A DNA stretch of 64,000 bases from Rhinopithecus roxellana (Eukaryota > Chordata > Mammalia > Primates > Cercopithecidae), in contig NC_044554.1 of assembly GCF_007565055.1 (NCBI RefSeq), forward strand, positions 16,283,921 through 16,347,920, in the 5' to 3' direction. The notes under the pieces are model-generated. The model was given only the letters and a program-made list of their open reading frames with translations. It was not told the origin of the DNA and made no database searches. Of this stretch, positions 10,419-22,112 are shown in pieces; position 1 is the first letter of the stretch; the number at the start of each line of letters is the position of its first letter. Position numbers and translations under genes: made by a program.

Positions 10419-10420
10419 AC
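10387..10420 (+). repeat. (CA)n microsatellite
   Basis: Thirteen AC units (10387-10412) are followed by an imperfect TCACACAC extension. It is likely length-polymorphic. Confidence 0.98.
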
Positions 10421-10514
10421 ATACATGCTTCTATATGAGTAAAATTAATGACAGCAATGATATAATTGGCAGGAGGGAGTAATTGTGATTATTTTGTTAT
10501 TATAAGGTGAAGCA

Positions 10515-10760
10515 GTACACAATTGTCCCTTGGTATCTGTGGAGCATTCATTCTAAGACCCCTGTGGATACCAAAATCCACACATACTCAAGTCCCTCTG
10601 CATACCCTGCATAAGACAAAAGTTGGCCCTCTGTCTTGGGGGATTTTGCATCCTGCAATCTGCATTTGGCTGTAGATGCAGAACTCTAAAAGAGGGAGGA
10701 TTGACTGGATTTATTGAAAAAATTTCTTGTAAAAGTGGACCCATGCTGTTCAAACACATA
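10515..10760 (+). mobile_element. MER2/Tigger-like MITE fragment
   Basis: The phrases CAATTGTCCCTTGGTATCTG and GATACCAAAATCCACACATA are typical of the ends of MER2/Tigger-type short transposons, and GTGGACCCATGCTGTTCAAA resembles the opposite end. Boundaries are approximate, and no clean TA duplication was fixed. Confidence 0.5.
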
Positions 10761-11088
10761 TTTTGCTAGAGACAAATGTAGTGTCATTTGAAAGTGGACT
10801 AGGATTAGTTGGAAATTAATACTGCAAATTTAGGGCTACCACTAAAAGAAAGAATTACAAATCAAATGCTGAAAAGGAGAGAAAATTGAATCATATAAAA
10901 TGCTCAGTTAGAACCACCAAACAGAAAAAGAGTAGAAGACAAAAACAAGAACAAACAAGGGCAATCAATAAAAAATAGTAACAAATATGGTGGATAGTAA
11001 CCTAACTACAGCAGATCTTCAAATAATGTTTTGTTCAACATTGTTTTATAGTAATATTGATGAAAAAATAAATTTCTGGCCAAGGCTG

Positions 11089-11090
<2 letters not shown>

Positions 11091-11122
<32 letters not shown>
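11091..11122 (+). repeat. (GT)16 microsatellite
   Basis: Sixteen uninterrupted GT units inside the Tc2-like element. Confidence 0.98.
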
Positions 11123-11123
<1 letters not shown>

Positions 11124-11729
11124 TATGGAGTATGCATGTTCTCCCCACATCTGCCTGGGTTTTCTCTGGGTACTCTGGTTTCCTACCACATCCCGAAGAT
11201 GTGCATGTAGGTTAGTTGGAGAGTCCAAATTGTCCCTGTCTGAGTGAGTGTGGGTTGGGGGTGTGTATGTGTGTCCTGCAATGGAATGGCATCCTGTCCA
11301 GGGTTGGTACCTGAGCTGCTAGGATAGGTTCCAGGTAGCTGAGACACAGAACTACAATAAGTGGATTGGAAAATGAAGACATAAACAGATACAAATTATT
11401 GCAAAATAAAAATTCGTAAAGTATCTGATAATTATACAAATGCACAATAATAAATGCAGTATGAAAGCACTCAGTAAGCCCACCATATTTGTTGTTGTTT
11501 GTTTTTGAACTGCACAGTGGTAGAAGGTGCTTCTCACAATGTTTTATTTGCAAATATTTATTCCTTGATTTAACCCATCACAACTACAGCCACCATTGCT
11601 CACTGGTTCACCAAAAATTGAGTAAAGAATTATCTTGCTTTTCTTAATCTTTCTTAAATATATGCATAGCCCGCATTTATTTCAATTTTTAATGTTAGAA
11701 GTCTTTTGAGTCTTTATTTAGAAGTTTGA

Positions 11730-12004
11730 GTCAGGTGCAGTGGCTCACACCTTTAATCCCTCACTTTGGGAGGCCATGATGGGTGGGTTGTTTAAGCCCA
11801 GGAGTTTGAGACCAGCTTGGGCAACATGGCGAAACCCCATCTCTACAAAAAATACAAAAATTAGCCAGATGTGGTGGTGTGCGTCTGTAGTTCCAGCTAT
11901 TCAGGAGGCTGAGATGGGAAGACTGTTTGAGCCCAGAAGATTGAGGCTGCAGCAACAGAGTGAGACCCTGAAAAAATAAAAAGGGAGAAAGAAAGAGAGA
12001 GAGG

Positions 12005-12054
<50 letters not shown>

Positions 12055-12092
12055 AAGAAAGAAGAAGAAGAGAAAAGAGAAAAAAGAAAGTC
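11730..12092 (+). mobile_element. Old Alu with a very long A-run and GAAA-rich tail
   Basis: The start resembles CAGGTGCAGTGGCTCACACC. Both arms are present, but the right arm is shortened near its end. The tail is A-rich with (GAAA)/(GAGA) units and an uninterrupted A-run at about 12007-12051. It sits within the Tc2-like element. Confidence 0.88.
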
Positions 12093-13012
12093 GGTAATGT
12101 TTTTCCATAAGAACTTGTTTATATCAGATAGCCTATAGTAATACTGGTTTTGTTATGCATTGTCTTGCTTAAAGTCTCAGTTTCTGAGAGCCTGTCAACA
12201 ACATTAAGTGAGAACTTAATATATATCAGTAATCACTTTGAACAGCAATGATAAATGCACCAATTAAAAGACAGAGATTGTCAGAGTTGATGAAAAAACA
12301 AGACCCAACCATAGGATGTCTACAAGAAATCTACTTTAAATATAAGACATATACATTAAAAGTAAATGGATGGAGAAAAATATACCCTGTTAACACTAAT
12401 CAAAAGAAAGTAGAAATAGCTATATTAATTTCAAACACAGTTGACTTCAAAAAAGGAAAGTTATCGGTGATAAAGGCATTATATAATGATAAAGGAGTCA
12501 ATTGTCCAAGAAGATCTAATAATCCTTAACACATGTGCACCTAACAAGAGCATCGAACTAGGTGAGACAAAACTGATAGAGCTGCAAGAAGACATATTTA
12601 AATCCACTATTATAATTAGAGACTTCAACATCCCCCTATCAGAAATGGACAGATTCAGCAGGTAGAAAACCAGTAAAGACACAGATGAATTCAACAGCAT
12701 CATCAATCAGCTGGATATAATGGACATCTGTAGACTACTTTATCCAACAACCATAGAAAACACACTCTTTTCAAGCTCACATGGAACATTCTCTAAGATA
12801 GACACATTCTGGGCCATAAAACAGCACTTAACAAATTTAGAAGACTAGAAATCACTCAGTGTCTGCTCTCTGTCTACAAAGGAATTAAATTAGAAAGAAA
12901 CAACAGAAATATAACCAGAAAATCCCAAAATATACAGACATTAAACAGCACATTTCTAAATAATACATGGGTCAAAGAAGGAATTTCAAGACAAATTAAA
13001 AAATATTTTGAG

Positions 13013-13155
13013 GCTGGGCATGGTGGCTCATGCTTATAATCCCAGCACTTTGGGAGGCCAAGGCAAGAGTATTGCTTAAGCCCAGGAGATTGAAGTAACA
13101 GTGAGCTATGATTGTGCTACCACCTGTCTCAAAAACAATAGCAACAACAACAACT
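13013..13155 (+). mobile_element. Partial Alu (about one arm)
   Basis: It starts GGCTGGGCATGGTGGCTCAT, covers the left arm and jumps to a shortened end followed by an AACAACAAC tail. It could be a free left Alu monomer (FLAM) or an internally deleted Alu. Confidence 0.8.
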
Positions 13156-14943
13156 GAAACCCTTTCAATTCAATGAAAGTGAAAACAACATATCAACATT
13201 TGTGGAATGCAGTGAAAGCAGTGTTTAGAAGGAAATTATGTAGTATTGAATGCATATTTTAGAAAAGAAGAAAGATCTAAAATTGTTTCCACCTTAGAAT
13301 ACTAGAAAAAGAAGAGCAAGTTAAATCCAAAGTAAGCTGAAGAAAATAAAAAATAAGAATTAGAGCAGAAATCAATGAAATTGAAAACAGAGAATCAATA
13401 AAGAAAATGAAATGAAAAGCTGGTTCTTTGAAAAGATCAGTAAAATTGATAAGCCTCTAGGGAGTCTGATTAAGAAAAAAGAGAGAAGACACAAATTACT
13501 AACATCAGAATGAAAGGGGGGACATCACTACAGAACCCGTGGACATTAAAAAGATTTTAAAAAGGAATACTATGAACAGCTCTGTATCTACAAATTTGGT
13601 AACTTAGAAAAAATGGACCAATTATTTGAAAGATATAACATGCCAAAATCCATATAAGAATAAATAGACTCTCTGAATAGGCCTATATCTGTTAAATACA
13701 TTGAATAAATAATTAATAACCTTCCAAAATAGAAAGCACAAAGCTCAGATGGGTTTACTGGTGAATTCTATCAAACATTTAAGAAAAAAATTATACTAAT
13801 TCACTATAATTTATTTTGGTAGATAGAAGAATACTTCTGAATCACTCGGAGGCAAGCATTATTCTAATGCCAAATCTAGACAAAGACATTAAAGAAAACA
13901 AAATTATGGACCAATGTCTCCCATAAACACTAAGTGCAAAAATCCTCAACAAAATTGAATCAACGATGTATAAAAATAATTATATACCACCACCAAATGG
14001 GATTTATTTCAAATATGCAAGGCTGGTTCAACACTAAAAAATCAATAGATGTAATCCACCACATCAACAGGCTAAAAAAGAAAAATCATATAACCATATC
14101 AATAGATGCAGAAAAATTATTTGACAAAATGCAAAGCCCATTTGTGACAAAAAGCAAAAACTATCAGTAAGTTAGGACTAGAAGGGAGCTTCCTCAACTT
14201 GCTAAAGAATATCTATATAAAACCTGTAGCCAACATCATACTTAAAGGTGAGAAACTAGAAGCTTTTACACTAAGATCATAAAACAAGGCAAAGGTGTCC
14301 CCTCTCACCACTCCTTTTCAACCCTGTGCTGGAAGTTATAGCTGAATGCAGTAAGACAAGAAAAGTAGGTAAAAGATATAGATTGGGAAGAAAAAAATAA
14401 AACTGGCTTTATTTGCAGATAACATGATTGTCCATGTAGAAAAAGTATCAACAACAACAAAAAACTCCTGAGACTAATTAGCATTTATAGTAGAGTTGTA
14501 GGATGTAAGTTTGTTTTGCAAACATCAATCACTTTCCTACACAGCAGCAATAAACAAGTGGAATGTGAAATCAAAAACAAAATATTTCCATTAGAACTCC
14601 TTAAAGTGAAATACTTAGGCATAAATCTAACAAAATAAAGATCTATAAAGAAAACTAAAAAATTCTGATGAAAGAAATCAAAGAACCTAAGAAATGGAGA
14701 GATATTTCATGTTCATGGAGAGAAAGACAGTATTTTCAAGATGTTAGCAGTTCTTCCCAAATTGACCTGTAGATTCAATGCAATCCCAATCAAAATCTCA
14801 GCAGCTAATTTTGTGGATATCAACAAAGTTATCCTAAAGTTTATTTTAAGAGGCAAAACACCCAGGATAGCCAACCCAATATTGAAGGAGAAGAACAAAA
14901 TTGGAGGACTGAAACTACCCAACTTCAATGCTTACATATAACT

Positions 14944-15186
14944 CAAATATATGTAGGTTCTGTGTCTTAGTTCAGGCAGCTGTAACAAAAATGCTATAGA
15001 CTAGGTGGCTTAAATAACAGAAATTTATTTCTCACAGTTCTGGAAGCTGGGCATTCTGAGATCACAGTATTGCTGGTGATACTGACCATGCTGGCATGGT
15101 CAGTTCTGATGAGGCCTTCTTCCTGGTTTGCAGACAACAGTCTTCTTGTTATTCCTCATATGGTGGAGATAGAGAGGAAGGAAGCT
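14944..15186 (+). repeat. Templated duplicate of an L1-A/MLT1 segment inserted in L1-B
   Basis: This 243-bp block is about 92% identical by eye to 17371-17614. It includes not only the first ~225 bp of an antisense MLT1 LTR but also ~20 bp of the L1-A sequence flanking it (CAAATATAT...AGGTTCTG). Here it lies in a different place, in L1-B, which resumes at ATAAAGCTACAGTAATCAAG. The right junction shares CT with donor and target. Confidence 0.88.
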
Positions 15187-15375
15187 ATAAAGCTACAGTA
15201 ATCAAGACAGTGTGGTACTGGCAAAAGAGTGGACAAATAGGTCAATAGAACAGAATAGAGGGTTCAGAAGTAGGCCCACATAAATATAGTCTATTGAATT
15301 TTGACAAAGGAATAAAGGCAATACAATGGAGTAAAAGAGTATTTTCAACAAATGGTGCTGGAGGGCGGCACTTGC

Positions 15376-15437
15376 AAAAAAAAAAAAAAAAGAGGTATTG
15401 GAAGAACTGGACACGTACATGCAAAAAAAAAAAAAAA
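15376..15437 (+). repeat. Two A-runs in L1-B
   Basis: A15-16 runs at about 15376-15391 and 15423-15438 interrupt ORF2. They look like expanded A-tracts, not retrotransposon tails. Confidence 0.85.
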
Positions 15438-16956
15438 ATGAATCTAAACACAGATCTTACACTCTTAACAAAAATGAACTCAAATGGATTTTGACCTAAA
15501 TGTAAAATGCAAAACTATGAAACTTCTAGAAGATAACATAGGGGAAAACCTAGATGACCTTGGGTTTGGTGAATACTTTTTAGATACAACTCCAAAGGCA
15601 TAATCCATTAAAGAAATCATTGATAAGCTGAACTTCACTGAAATTTAAAAGTTCTGCACTGTGAAAGACAATGTCAAAAAATGAGAAAACCCACAGGCTG
15701 GGAGAAAATATTTGCAAAAGGCACATCGATAAAGGACTATTATCCAAAAAATACAGAGAACTCTTAAAAATTCAAAAACAGCAACAAAAAGATGTAAAAA
15801 TGGGCCAAAGACCTTAACAAAAATCTTAGCAAAGAAGATATACAAATGGCAAATAAGCACATGAATACATGCTTCACATTGCAGGGAAATGCAAGTTAAA
15901 ACAATAGTAAGATACTATCACACACCTATTAGAATGGCCAAACTCCAGAACACTGACAACACTAAAAGCTGGCAAGAATGTGGAGCAACAGGAACTTTCA
16001 TGTATTGCTGTGAAAAAGCAAAATGCTATAGTCACTTTGGAAGATAGGTAGCTTCTTACAAAACTAAATATACTCTTAACATATATCCAGCAATCATGCT
16101 CCTTAGTATTTACCCAAAGGAGGTGAAAACTTACGTCCCTATAAAAATCTGCACATAGATGTTTACAGCAGTTTTATTTGTTTATGATTGCCAAAACTAG
16201 GAAGCAACCCAGATGTCCTTCAGTAGGTGAATGAATAAATAAACTTTGACACCACCAGATGATGCAATATTATTCCATAATAAAAAGAGATGAACTGTCA
16301 AGCCATAAAAAGACATGGAGGAAACTTAAGTGCATATTACTAAGTGAAAGAAACCCATCTGAAAAGTCTACACATTGCATGACTTCAGCTATATGACATT
16401 CTGGAAAAGGCAAAACTGTGGAGACAGTAAAAAAAGATAGTGATTGCCAGGGAGTTTGGGGTGGGTGGGGAGAGATGCATAGGCAGAGCACAGAGGATTT
16501 TTAGGGCAGTGAAAATGTTCTGTATGATACTATAATGATGGATACCTGTCATTACACATTTGTTCAGATACCTAGAATGTACAACACTAAGAGTGAACTC
16601 TAATGTAAACAGTGGACTCTGGGTGATTATGATGTGTCAATGTAGTTTCATCAGTTGTAACAAATGTGCCACTCTGGTGGGGGATGTTGATATAGGGGAA
16701 GTTATGCACATATGGGAACAAGGAGTATGCCGGAAATCTCTGTACATTTCCTTCAATGTTGCTATGAATCTAAAACTATCCCCACCCCCAAAAATTAAGT
16801 CTTAAAAAAATCACTTTAGAAAAGAAGTAAAATTGTCTTTATTCACAGACAACATGACTGTGTAAGTAGAAAATTGTAAGAAATCTATTAAAAAGCTACT
16901 AGAACTAAAACGAAACTTTACAAAGTTATAGGATACAAGGTCAAAAACAAAAATCA

Positions 16957-17268
16957 TTTTCTTTCTTTCTCTCTCTCTCTTTTTTTTTTTTTTTTGATGG
17001 AGTCTTGCTTGTCACCCAGGCTGGAAGTGGCATAATCTCGGCTCACTGCAACCTCTGCCTTCTGGGTTCAAGCCATTGTCCTTCCTCAGCCTCCCAGTAG
17101 CTGGGATTACAGGCGTGCACCACCACACCTAGCTAATTTTTGTATTTTTAGCAGAAACAGGGTTTCACCATGTTGGCCAGACTGGTCTCGAACTCCTGAC
17201 CTCAGATGATCTGCCTGCCTCAGCCTCCCAAAGTGCTGGGATTACAGGCGTGAGCCACCGTTCCCAGC
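16957..17268 (-). mobile_element. Alu SINE, antisense, in L1-A
   Basis: A CT/T-rich tail (16957-16995) is followed by GATGGAGTCTTGCTTGTC and the usual two arms. The target duplication is AATCA at both sides. Confidence 0.92.
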
Positions 17269-17390
17269 CAATCAATTGTATTTCTAAGAACTAATAACAG
17301 CATTTGGAAACTGAAATCTTAAAGTCCCTTACAATAATATACAGAATATGTAATAATTAGAGATAAACAACAAATATATTCAGGTTCTGT

Positions 17391-17757
17391 TGTCTTAGTT
17401 CAAGCAGCTATAACAAAAGTACTATAAACCAGGTGGCTTAAACAACAGAAATTTATTTCTTGCGGTTCTGGAAGCTGGACATTCTGAGATCACAGTATTG
17501 CTGGTGATACTGATCATGCTGGCATGGTCAGTTCTGATGAGGCTTTCTTCCTGGTTTGCAGACAACAGCCTTCTTGTTGTTCCTCACATGGTGGAGATAG
17601 AGAGGAAGGAAGCTGTTTTGTGCATCTTCTTTTAAGGCCAATACAATTTGGGGGGATTACCATGACCTAATTACCTCCCACAGGCCCCATCTGGAAATAT
17701 CATCACATTGGAGATTATGAACTTTTGAAGGACGCGTTCAGTCCATAGTACCGGTCC
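17391..17757 (-). mobile_element. MLT1 (MaLR/ERVL) solo LTR, antisense, in L1-A
   Basis: The + strand starts TGTCTTAGTTCAAGC and contains CAACAGAAATTTATTTC (complement of the LTR AATAAA region) and ACCTAATTACCTCCCA. A 5-bp target duplication TCTGT (17386-17390) versus TCTGA (17758-17762) fits ERVL/MaLR. The block ATTGCTGGTGATACTG, not in the usual MLT1 pattern as I recall it, is shared with the copy at 14944. Confidence 0.85.
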
Positions 17758-17999
17758 TCTGAAAACTATATAACATTACTGAGAGAAATTAAAGCAGTGT
17801 TAAATAAGTAGGGGAAAATACCATATTTAAGGAAAATCTAATTCAATATAAGATGTCAAATCTCCCCACATTATTTTTAGTAGAGACGTTGATTGACATA
17901 TTGATATCAATATTGGTATTTTGATATCACAATGATATGTTGATTGATACATATTGATATATTGATTCATCACCATCCCAGTCAAAATTCCATCAGCAT

Positions 18000-19135
18000 T
18001 TTTTTTTTTTTTTAATACTTTAAGTTCTGGGATACATGTGCAGAATGTGCAGGTTTGTTACCTAAGTATACATGTGCCATGGTGGTTTGCTGAACCCATC
18101 AACCTGTCATCTACATTAGGTATTTCTCCTAATGCTCTCCCTCCTCTAGCCCTGCACCCCCTGACAGGCCTCAGTGTGTGATGTTCCCCTCCCTGTGTCC
18201 ATGTGTTCTCATTGTTCAACTCCCACTTATGAGTGAGAACATGTGGTGTTTGGTTTTCTATTCCTGTATTAGTTTGCTGAGAATGATGGTTTTCAGCTTC
18301 ATCCATGTCCCTGCAAAGGACAGTAACTCATCCTTTTTTATGGCTGCATAGTATTCCATGTTGTATACATTCCACATTTTCTTGATCCAGTCTATCACTG
18401 ATGGGCATTTGGGTTGGTTCCAAATCTTTGCTATTATTAACAGTGCTGCAATAAACATACATGTGCATGTGTCTTTATAGTAGAATGACTTATAATCCTT
18501 TGGGATTATAATCCCAGTAATGGGATTGCTGGTTCAAATGGTATTTCTGGTTCTCAATCCTTGGGGAATCACCATACTGTCTTCCACAGTGATTGAACTA
18601 ATTTACACTCCCACCAACATGGTAAAAGCGTTCCTATTTCTCCACATCCTCTCCAGCATCTGTTGTTTCCTTTTTAATGATCGCCATTCTAACTGATGTG
18701 AGATGGCATCTTGTTGTGGTTTTGATTTGCATTTCTCTAATGACCAGTGATGGTGAGCTTTTTTTTCACATGTTTGTTGGCCGCATAAATGTCTTATTTT
18801 GAGAAGTCTCTGTTCATATCCTTTGCTCATTTTTTGATGGTGTTTTTTTTTTTTCTTGCAAATTTGTTTAAGTTCCTTGTAGATTCTGGATATTAGCCCT
18901 TTGTCAGATGGATAGATTGCAGAAATTTTCTCCCATTCTGTAGGTGCCTGTTCACTCTGATGATAGTTTCTTTTTCTGTGCAGAAGCTCCTTAATTTAAT
19001 TAGATCCCATTTGTCAATTTTGGCTTTTGTTGCCATTGCTTTTTGTGTTTTAGTCATGAAGTTTTTGCCCCTGCCTATGTCCTGAATGGTATTGCCTAGG
19101 TTTTCTTCTAGGGTTTTTATGGTTTTAAGTATTGA
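18000..19135 (-). mobile_element. Twin-primed L1 (L1P), 3' part, antisense
   Basis: A T-run (18000-18014) is the poly-A tail of an antisense L1. It is followed by the 3' UTR complement (TACTTTAAGTTCTGGGATAC) and distal ORF2. At about 19135 the sequence flips to the sense strand. ORF2 is broken by several stops. Confidence 0.92.
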
Positions 19136-20165
19136 TGGAATGTATCTCAAAATAATAAGAGCTATTTATGACAAACTCACAGATGATATCATACTGAATG
19201 GGCAAAAGTTGGAAGCATTCCCTTTGAAAACTGGCACAAGACAAGAATGCCCTCTCTCACTACTTCTATTCTACATAGTATTGGAAGTTCTGGCCAGGGC
19301 AATCAGGCAAGAGAAAGAAATAAAGGGTATTCAAAGAGGCAGAGAGGAAGTCAAATTGCCCCTGTTTGCAGATGACATGATTGTACATTTAGAAAACCCC
19401 ATCGTCTTAGCCCCAAATCTCCTTAAGCTGATGAGCAACTTCAGCAAAGTCTCAGGATACAAAATCAATGTGCAAAAATCACAAGCACTTCTATACACCA
19501 ATAATAGACAAACAGAGAGCCAAATCATGAGTGAACTCCCATTCACAATTGCTACAAAGAGAATATAATACCTAGGAATATAACTTATAAGGGATGTGAA
19601 GGACCTCTTCAAGGAGAACTATAAACTACTGCTCAAGGAAACAAGAAAGGACACAAATAAATGGAAAAACATTCCATGCTCATGGATAAGAAGAATCAAT
19701 ACCATGAAAATGGCCATACTGCTCAAAGTACTTTATAGATTCAATGCTATCCCCATCCATCAAGCTACCACTGACTTTCTTCAAAGAATTAGAAAAAACT
19801 ACTTTAAATTTAATATGGAACCAAAAAAGAGCCCATATAGCCAAGACAACCCTAAGCAAAAAGAACAAAGCTGGAGGCATCATGCTACCTGACTTCAAAC
19901 TATACTATAAAGCTACAGTAACCAAAACAGCATGGTACTGGTACCAAAACAGATGTATAGATCAATGGGACAGAACAGAGGCCTCAGAAATAAGGCCACA
20001 TATCTACAACCATCTGATCTTTGAGAAACTTGACAAAAAATAAGCAATGGGGAATGGATTCCCTATTCAAGACATGGTATTGGGAAAACTGGCTAGCCAT
20101 ATGCAGAAAACTGAAACTGGATCCCTTCCTTACACCTTATACAAAAATTAACTCAAGATGGATTA
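19136..20165 (+). mobile_element. Twin-primed L1 (L1P), inverted 5' part
   Basis: Sense ORF2 RT/thumb region starts TGATGGAATGTATCTCAAAA and contains the LFADDM form of the catalytic FADD motif (19361-19378). It ends at AACTCAAGATGGATTAAAGAC, which is roughly where the antisense part stops in L1 coordinates. Together the two parts form one 5'-truncated, 5'-inverted insertion. Flanks CCATCAGCATTTTT and CCATCAAGCTTTTT (about 17990 and 20169) are the target duplication. Confidence 0.92.
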
Positions 20166-20309
20166 AAGACCATCAAGCTTTTTAAAAATAGAAATTGACA
20201 AGCTGCTGGCTTCTCAGTTTGGAAATGCAAAGTATCTAGTATAGACAAAACAATTTTGAAAAAGAATTAAGTTTGAGGACTTATAATACCTAATTTTAAG
20301 ACTTATTAT

Positions 20310-20640
20310 AGACTGGGTGCAGTGGCTCATGCCTGTATCTCAGCACTTTGGGAAGCTGAGGTGGGCAGATGACTTGAGGTCAGGAGTGCCAAGTCAGCTT
20401 ATTCAACATGAGGAAACCCCGTCTCTACTAAAAATACAAAAATTAGCTGGGCATGGTGGCGGGCACCTGTAATCCCAGCTACTCTGGAGGCTGAGGACAA
20501 GAATCACTTGAACCTGGGAGGTGGAGGTTGCAGTGAGCCCTGAGATCATGTCACGGCACTCCAGCCTGTGACAGAGCAGAGCAAGATTCTGTCTCAAAAA
20601 AAAAAAAAAAAAAAAAGAAAGAAAGAAAGAGAGAGAGAGA
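20310..20640 (+). mobile_element. Alu SINE with GAAA/GA tail in L1-A
   Basis: Starts near GACTGGGTGCAGTGGCTC. Tail is A20 followed by (GAAA)4 and (GA)n. An approximate duplication AGACTTATTA/AGACTTAGTG flanks it. Confidence 0.92.
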
Positions 20641-21794
20641 GACTTAGTGTAAAGCTACAATAATAAATACTATATTATACTAGTATAAGAATAGACACAT
20701 ATGGAACAGAATAGAGTATAAAAATAGGCCTACATATATTAGGTCAATTGGTATTTTAAAAGGTGCCCTGATAATTCAATGGGAAGAAGATTTTTTTTCA
20801 ACAAATGGCAGGAACAATTGTATATATATGCAAAAAAGTGAGCATCAACCCTTACCATACACAAAAAATTAATTTGGAATAGATTAAAGATCTAACTATA
20901 AGAGTAAAAACTATAAAATTTCTAAAAGGAAATATAGGAGAAAATCTTGTGATGTTAGGTTTGGCAAAGATTTTTTTTAAAATTCAGGATAATCTGTAAG
21001 ATTTCTTTTATAGAATATAATAAGTGTGAACCACAAAAGAAAAAAAAACAATAAATTAGATTTCACCAAAATTCAAAAGACACTGCTAAGAAAATGAAAA
21101 GGCTAAGAGACATTGAGGGAAAATATTTGCCAAACATATCTGGTAAAGGATATATATCCAGCATATACAAGGAACTCTCACAACTTAATAATGGGAAGAC
21201 AACCAATTATTTTTAATGGATAAAAATATCTGAACAGATACTCTACCTAAGAACATATATAAATGGCAAAAAAAGCATATGAAAAGATATTCAACATAAT
21301 AATGCCATTTTGGAAATGCAAATTAAAACCTTCAGATACTAGTACAATTTCACTAGGATGTCAAAAATTTGAGATACTGACAATACCATGTGTTAACAAG
21401 GATGTGGAGCAGCGGGAACCCTAGTGCATTGTTGGTGGGAATATATAAAGGTACAGCCACTTTGGGAACCAATTTGGCTGTTTCCTATAAAATTAAATAT
21501 ATGTTTATATTATGACCCAGAAATTCCACTCTTGGTATTACCCAAGAGAAATGGAAACTTGCAGTCACATGAAGACTTGTACTCAAATGTTCATAGCAAC
21601 TTGATTCATAGTAGCTAAAAAGTGGAAACAAATCAAATGTCTGTCAATTGGTGAATGGCAAATAAAATGTGGTTTATTTATGCAATGGAGTTGAACTCAG
21701 CAATAAAAGGAATGAAATACTGACACCCACAACAATGTAGGAGAATCTCACAAACCTTACACTAGATGATACAAACCAGACACATCTATAATTC

Positions 21795-22112
21795 TGTTTT
21801 AGTTTGATCTGCTATGAAAAAGTACTATAGACTGTGTGGCTTATAAACAACGCAAATGTTATTTCTCACAGTTCTGGAGACTGGAAGTCAGAGATCAGGG
21901 TGCCAACATAGTCAACTTCAGGTGCAGGCCCTCTTCCAGGTCGCAGACTGCCAACTTCTCGTTGTAGCCTCACATGGCAGAAAGCAAGCGAACTCTGCGG
22001 CCTCTTATTACAAAGGCGCTTCCACAGGTTCCATTCCAGCTACCATCACATTGAGATTAAATTTTAACATATGAATATTGGGGCGAGGGACGTAAACATT
22101 CTGTTCACAACA
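21795..22112 (-). mobile_element. MLT1-type (MaLR) solo LTR, antisense, in L1-A
   Basis: The + strand starts TGTTTTAGTTTGATCTGC, contains TTTCTCACAGTTCTGGAG, and ends CACAACA. The 5-bp duplication AATTC (21790-21794) versus GATTC (22113-22117) gives the ends. It is distinct from the 17391 LTR. Confidence 0.85.

Larger units (their letters stand above)
10310..11008 (+). mobile_element. Old L1 (L1-B), 5' UTR/ORF1-ORF2 spacer part
   Basis: CTACTCCATCCTAACAAATA and CTAAACAGACTGAAAAATCA resemble the L1M 5' UTR. From about 10880, phrases such as ATATAAAATGCTCAGTT and ATAGTAACAAATATGGTGG match sequence just before ORF2 in L1MA/L1MB-type elements. Most of ORF1 is missing or unrecognisable. A MER2/Tigger-like fragment sits inside. 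The element continues after the Tc2-like insertion. Confidence 0.6.
11009..12219 (+). mobile_element. Tc2-like (Kanga-type) DNA transposon fossil in L1-B
   Basis: The left end CAGCAGATCTTCAAATAAT and the right end ...AAGTGAGAACTTAA are roughly inverted. TA (11007-11008 and 12220-12221) flanks them, and L1-B resumes in register (TATCAGTAATCACTTTGAAC). The interior (11120-11360) contains a phrase shared by several vertebrate DNA transposons, GCATGTTCTCCCC, followed by TGGGTTTTCTC. A (GT)16 microsatellite and a later Alu lie inside. No transposase frame remains. The family label is tentative; the TA-flanked insertion in the L1 is well supported. Confidence 0.65.
12220..16810 (+). mobile_element. 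Old L1 (L1-B), ORF2 to 3' end
   Basis: A sense L1MA/L1MB-like element with ORF2 in near-complete order. Endonuclease region: ACCAATTAAAAGACAGAGAT at 12259 and GGAGAAAAATATACCCTG near 12372. Reverse-transcriptase region: CAATAGATGCAGAAAAATTA at 14100 and TTTGCAGATAACATGATTG near 14412. Distal ORF2 follows the templated insertion (GTGTGGTACTGGCAAAAGAG at 15209). The 3' UTR includes GTGGGGGATGTTGAT and ends near AAGTCTTAAAAAAA (16798-16808). Many stops and frameshifts occur, so it is non-functional. Internal insertions are a partial Alu (13013) and a copied MLT1 piece (14944). Confidence 0.88.
16811..17999 (+). mobile_element. Old L1 (L1-A), resumed ORF2 segment
   Basis: AAAAGAAGTAAAATTGTCTT and TTATTCACAGACAACATGAC continue ORF2 exactly where the piece ending near 10300 left off. 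The segment carries an antisense Alu and an MLT1 LTR. It ends at CCATCAGCAT, where the twin-primed L1 begins. The region 17890-17970 is an AT-rich ATTGATAT-type run with imperfect repeats. Confidence 0.8.

Noticed and set aside
10387..11122. CA and GT repeats as a CRISPR-like or satellite array
   Set aside because: They are ordinary dinucleotide microsatellites with no spacers or larger period.
15376..15438. Two A-runs as retrotransposon tails
   Set aside because: The L1-B ORF2 continues in register on both sides with no inserted body or target duplication.
12220..17999. Segmental duplication of the whole L1 pair because two MLT1 pieces look alike
   Set aside because: The two MLT1 pieces sit at different ORF2 positions in two L1s, and only ~243 bp match; a short templated copy explains it better.
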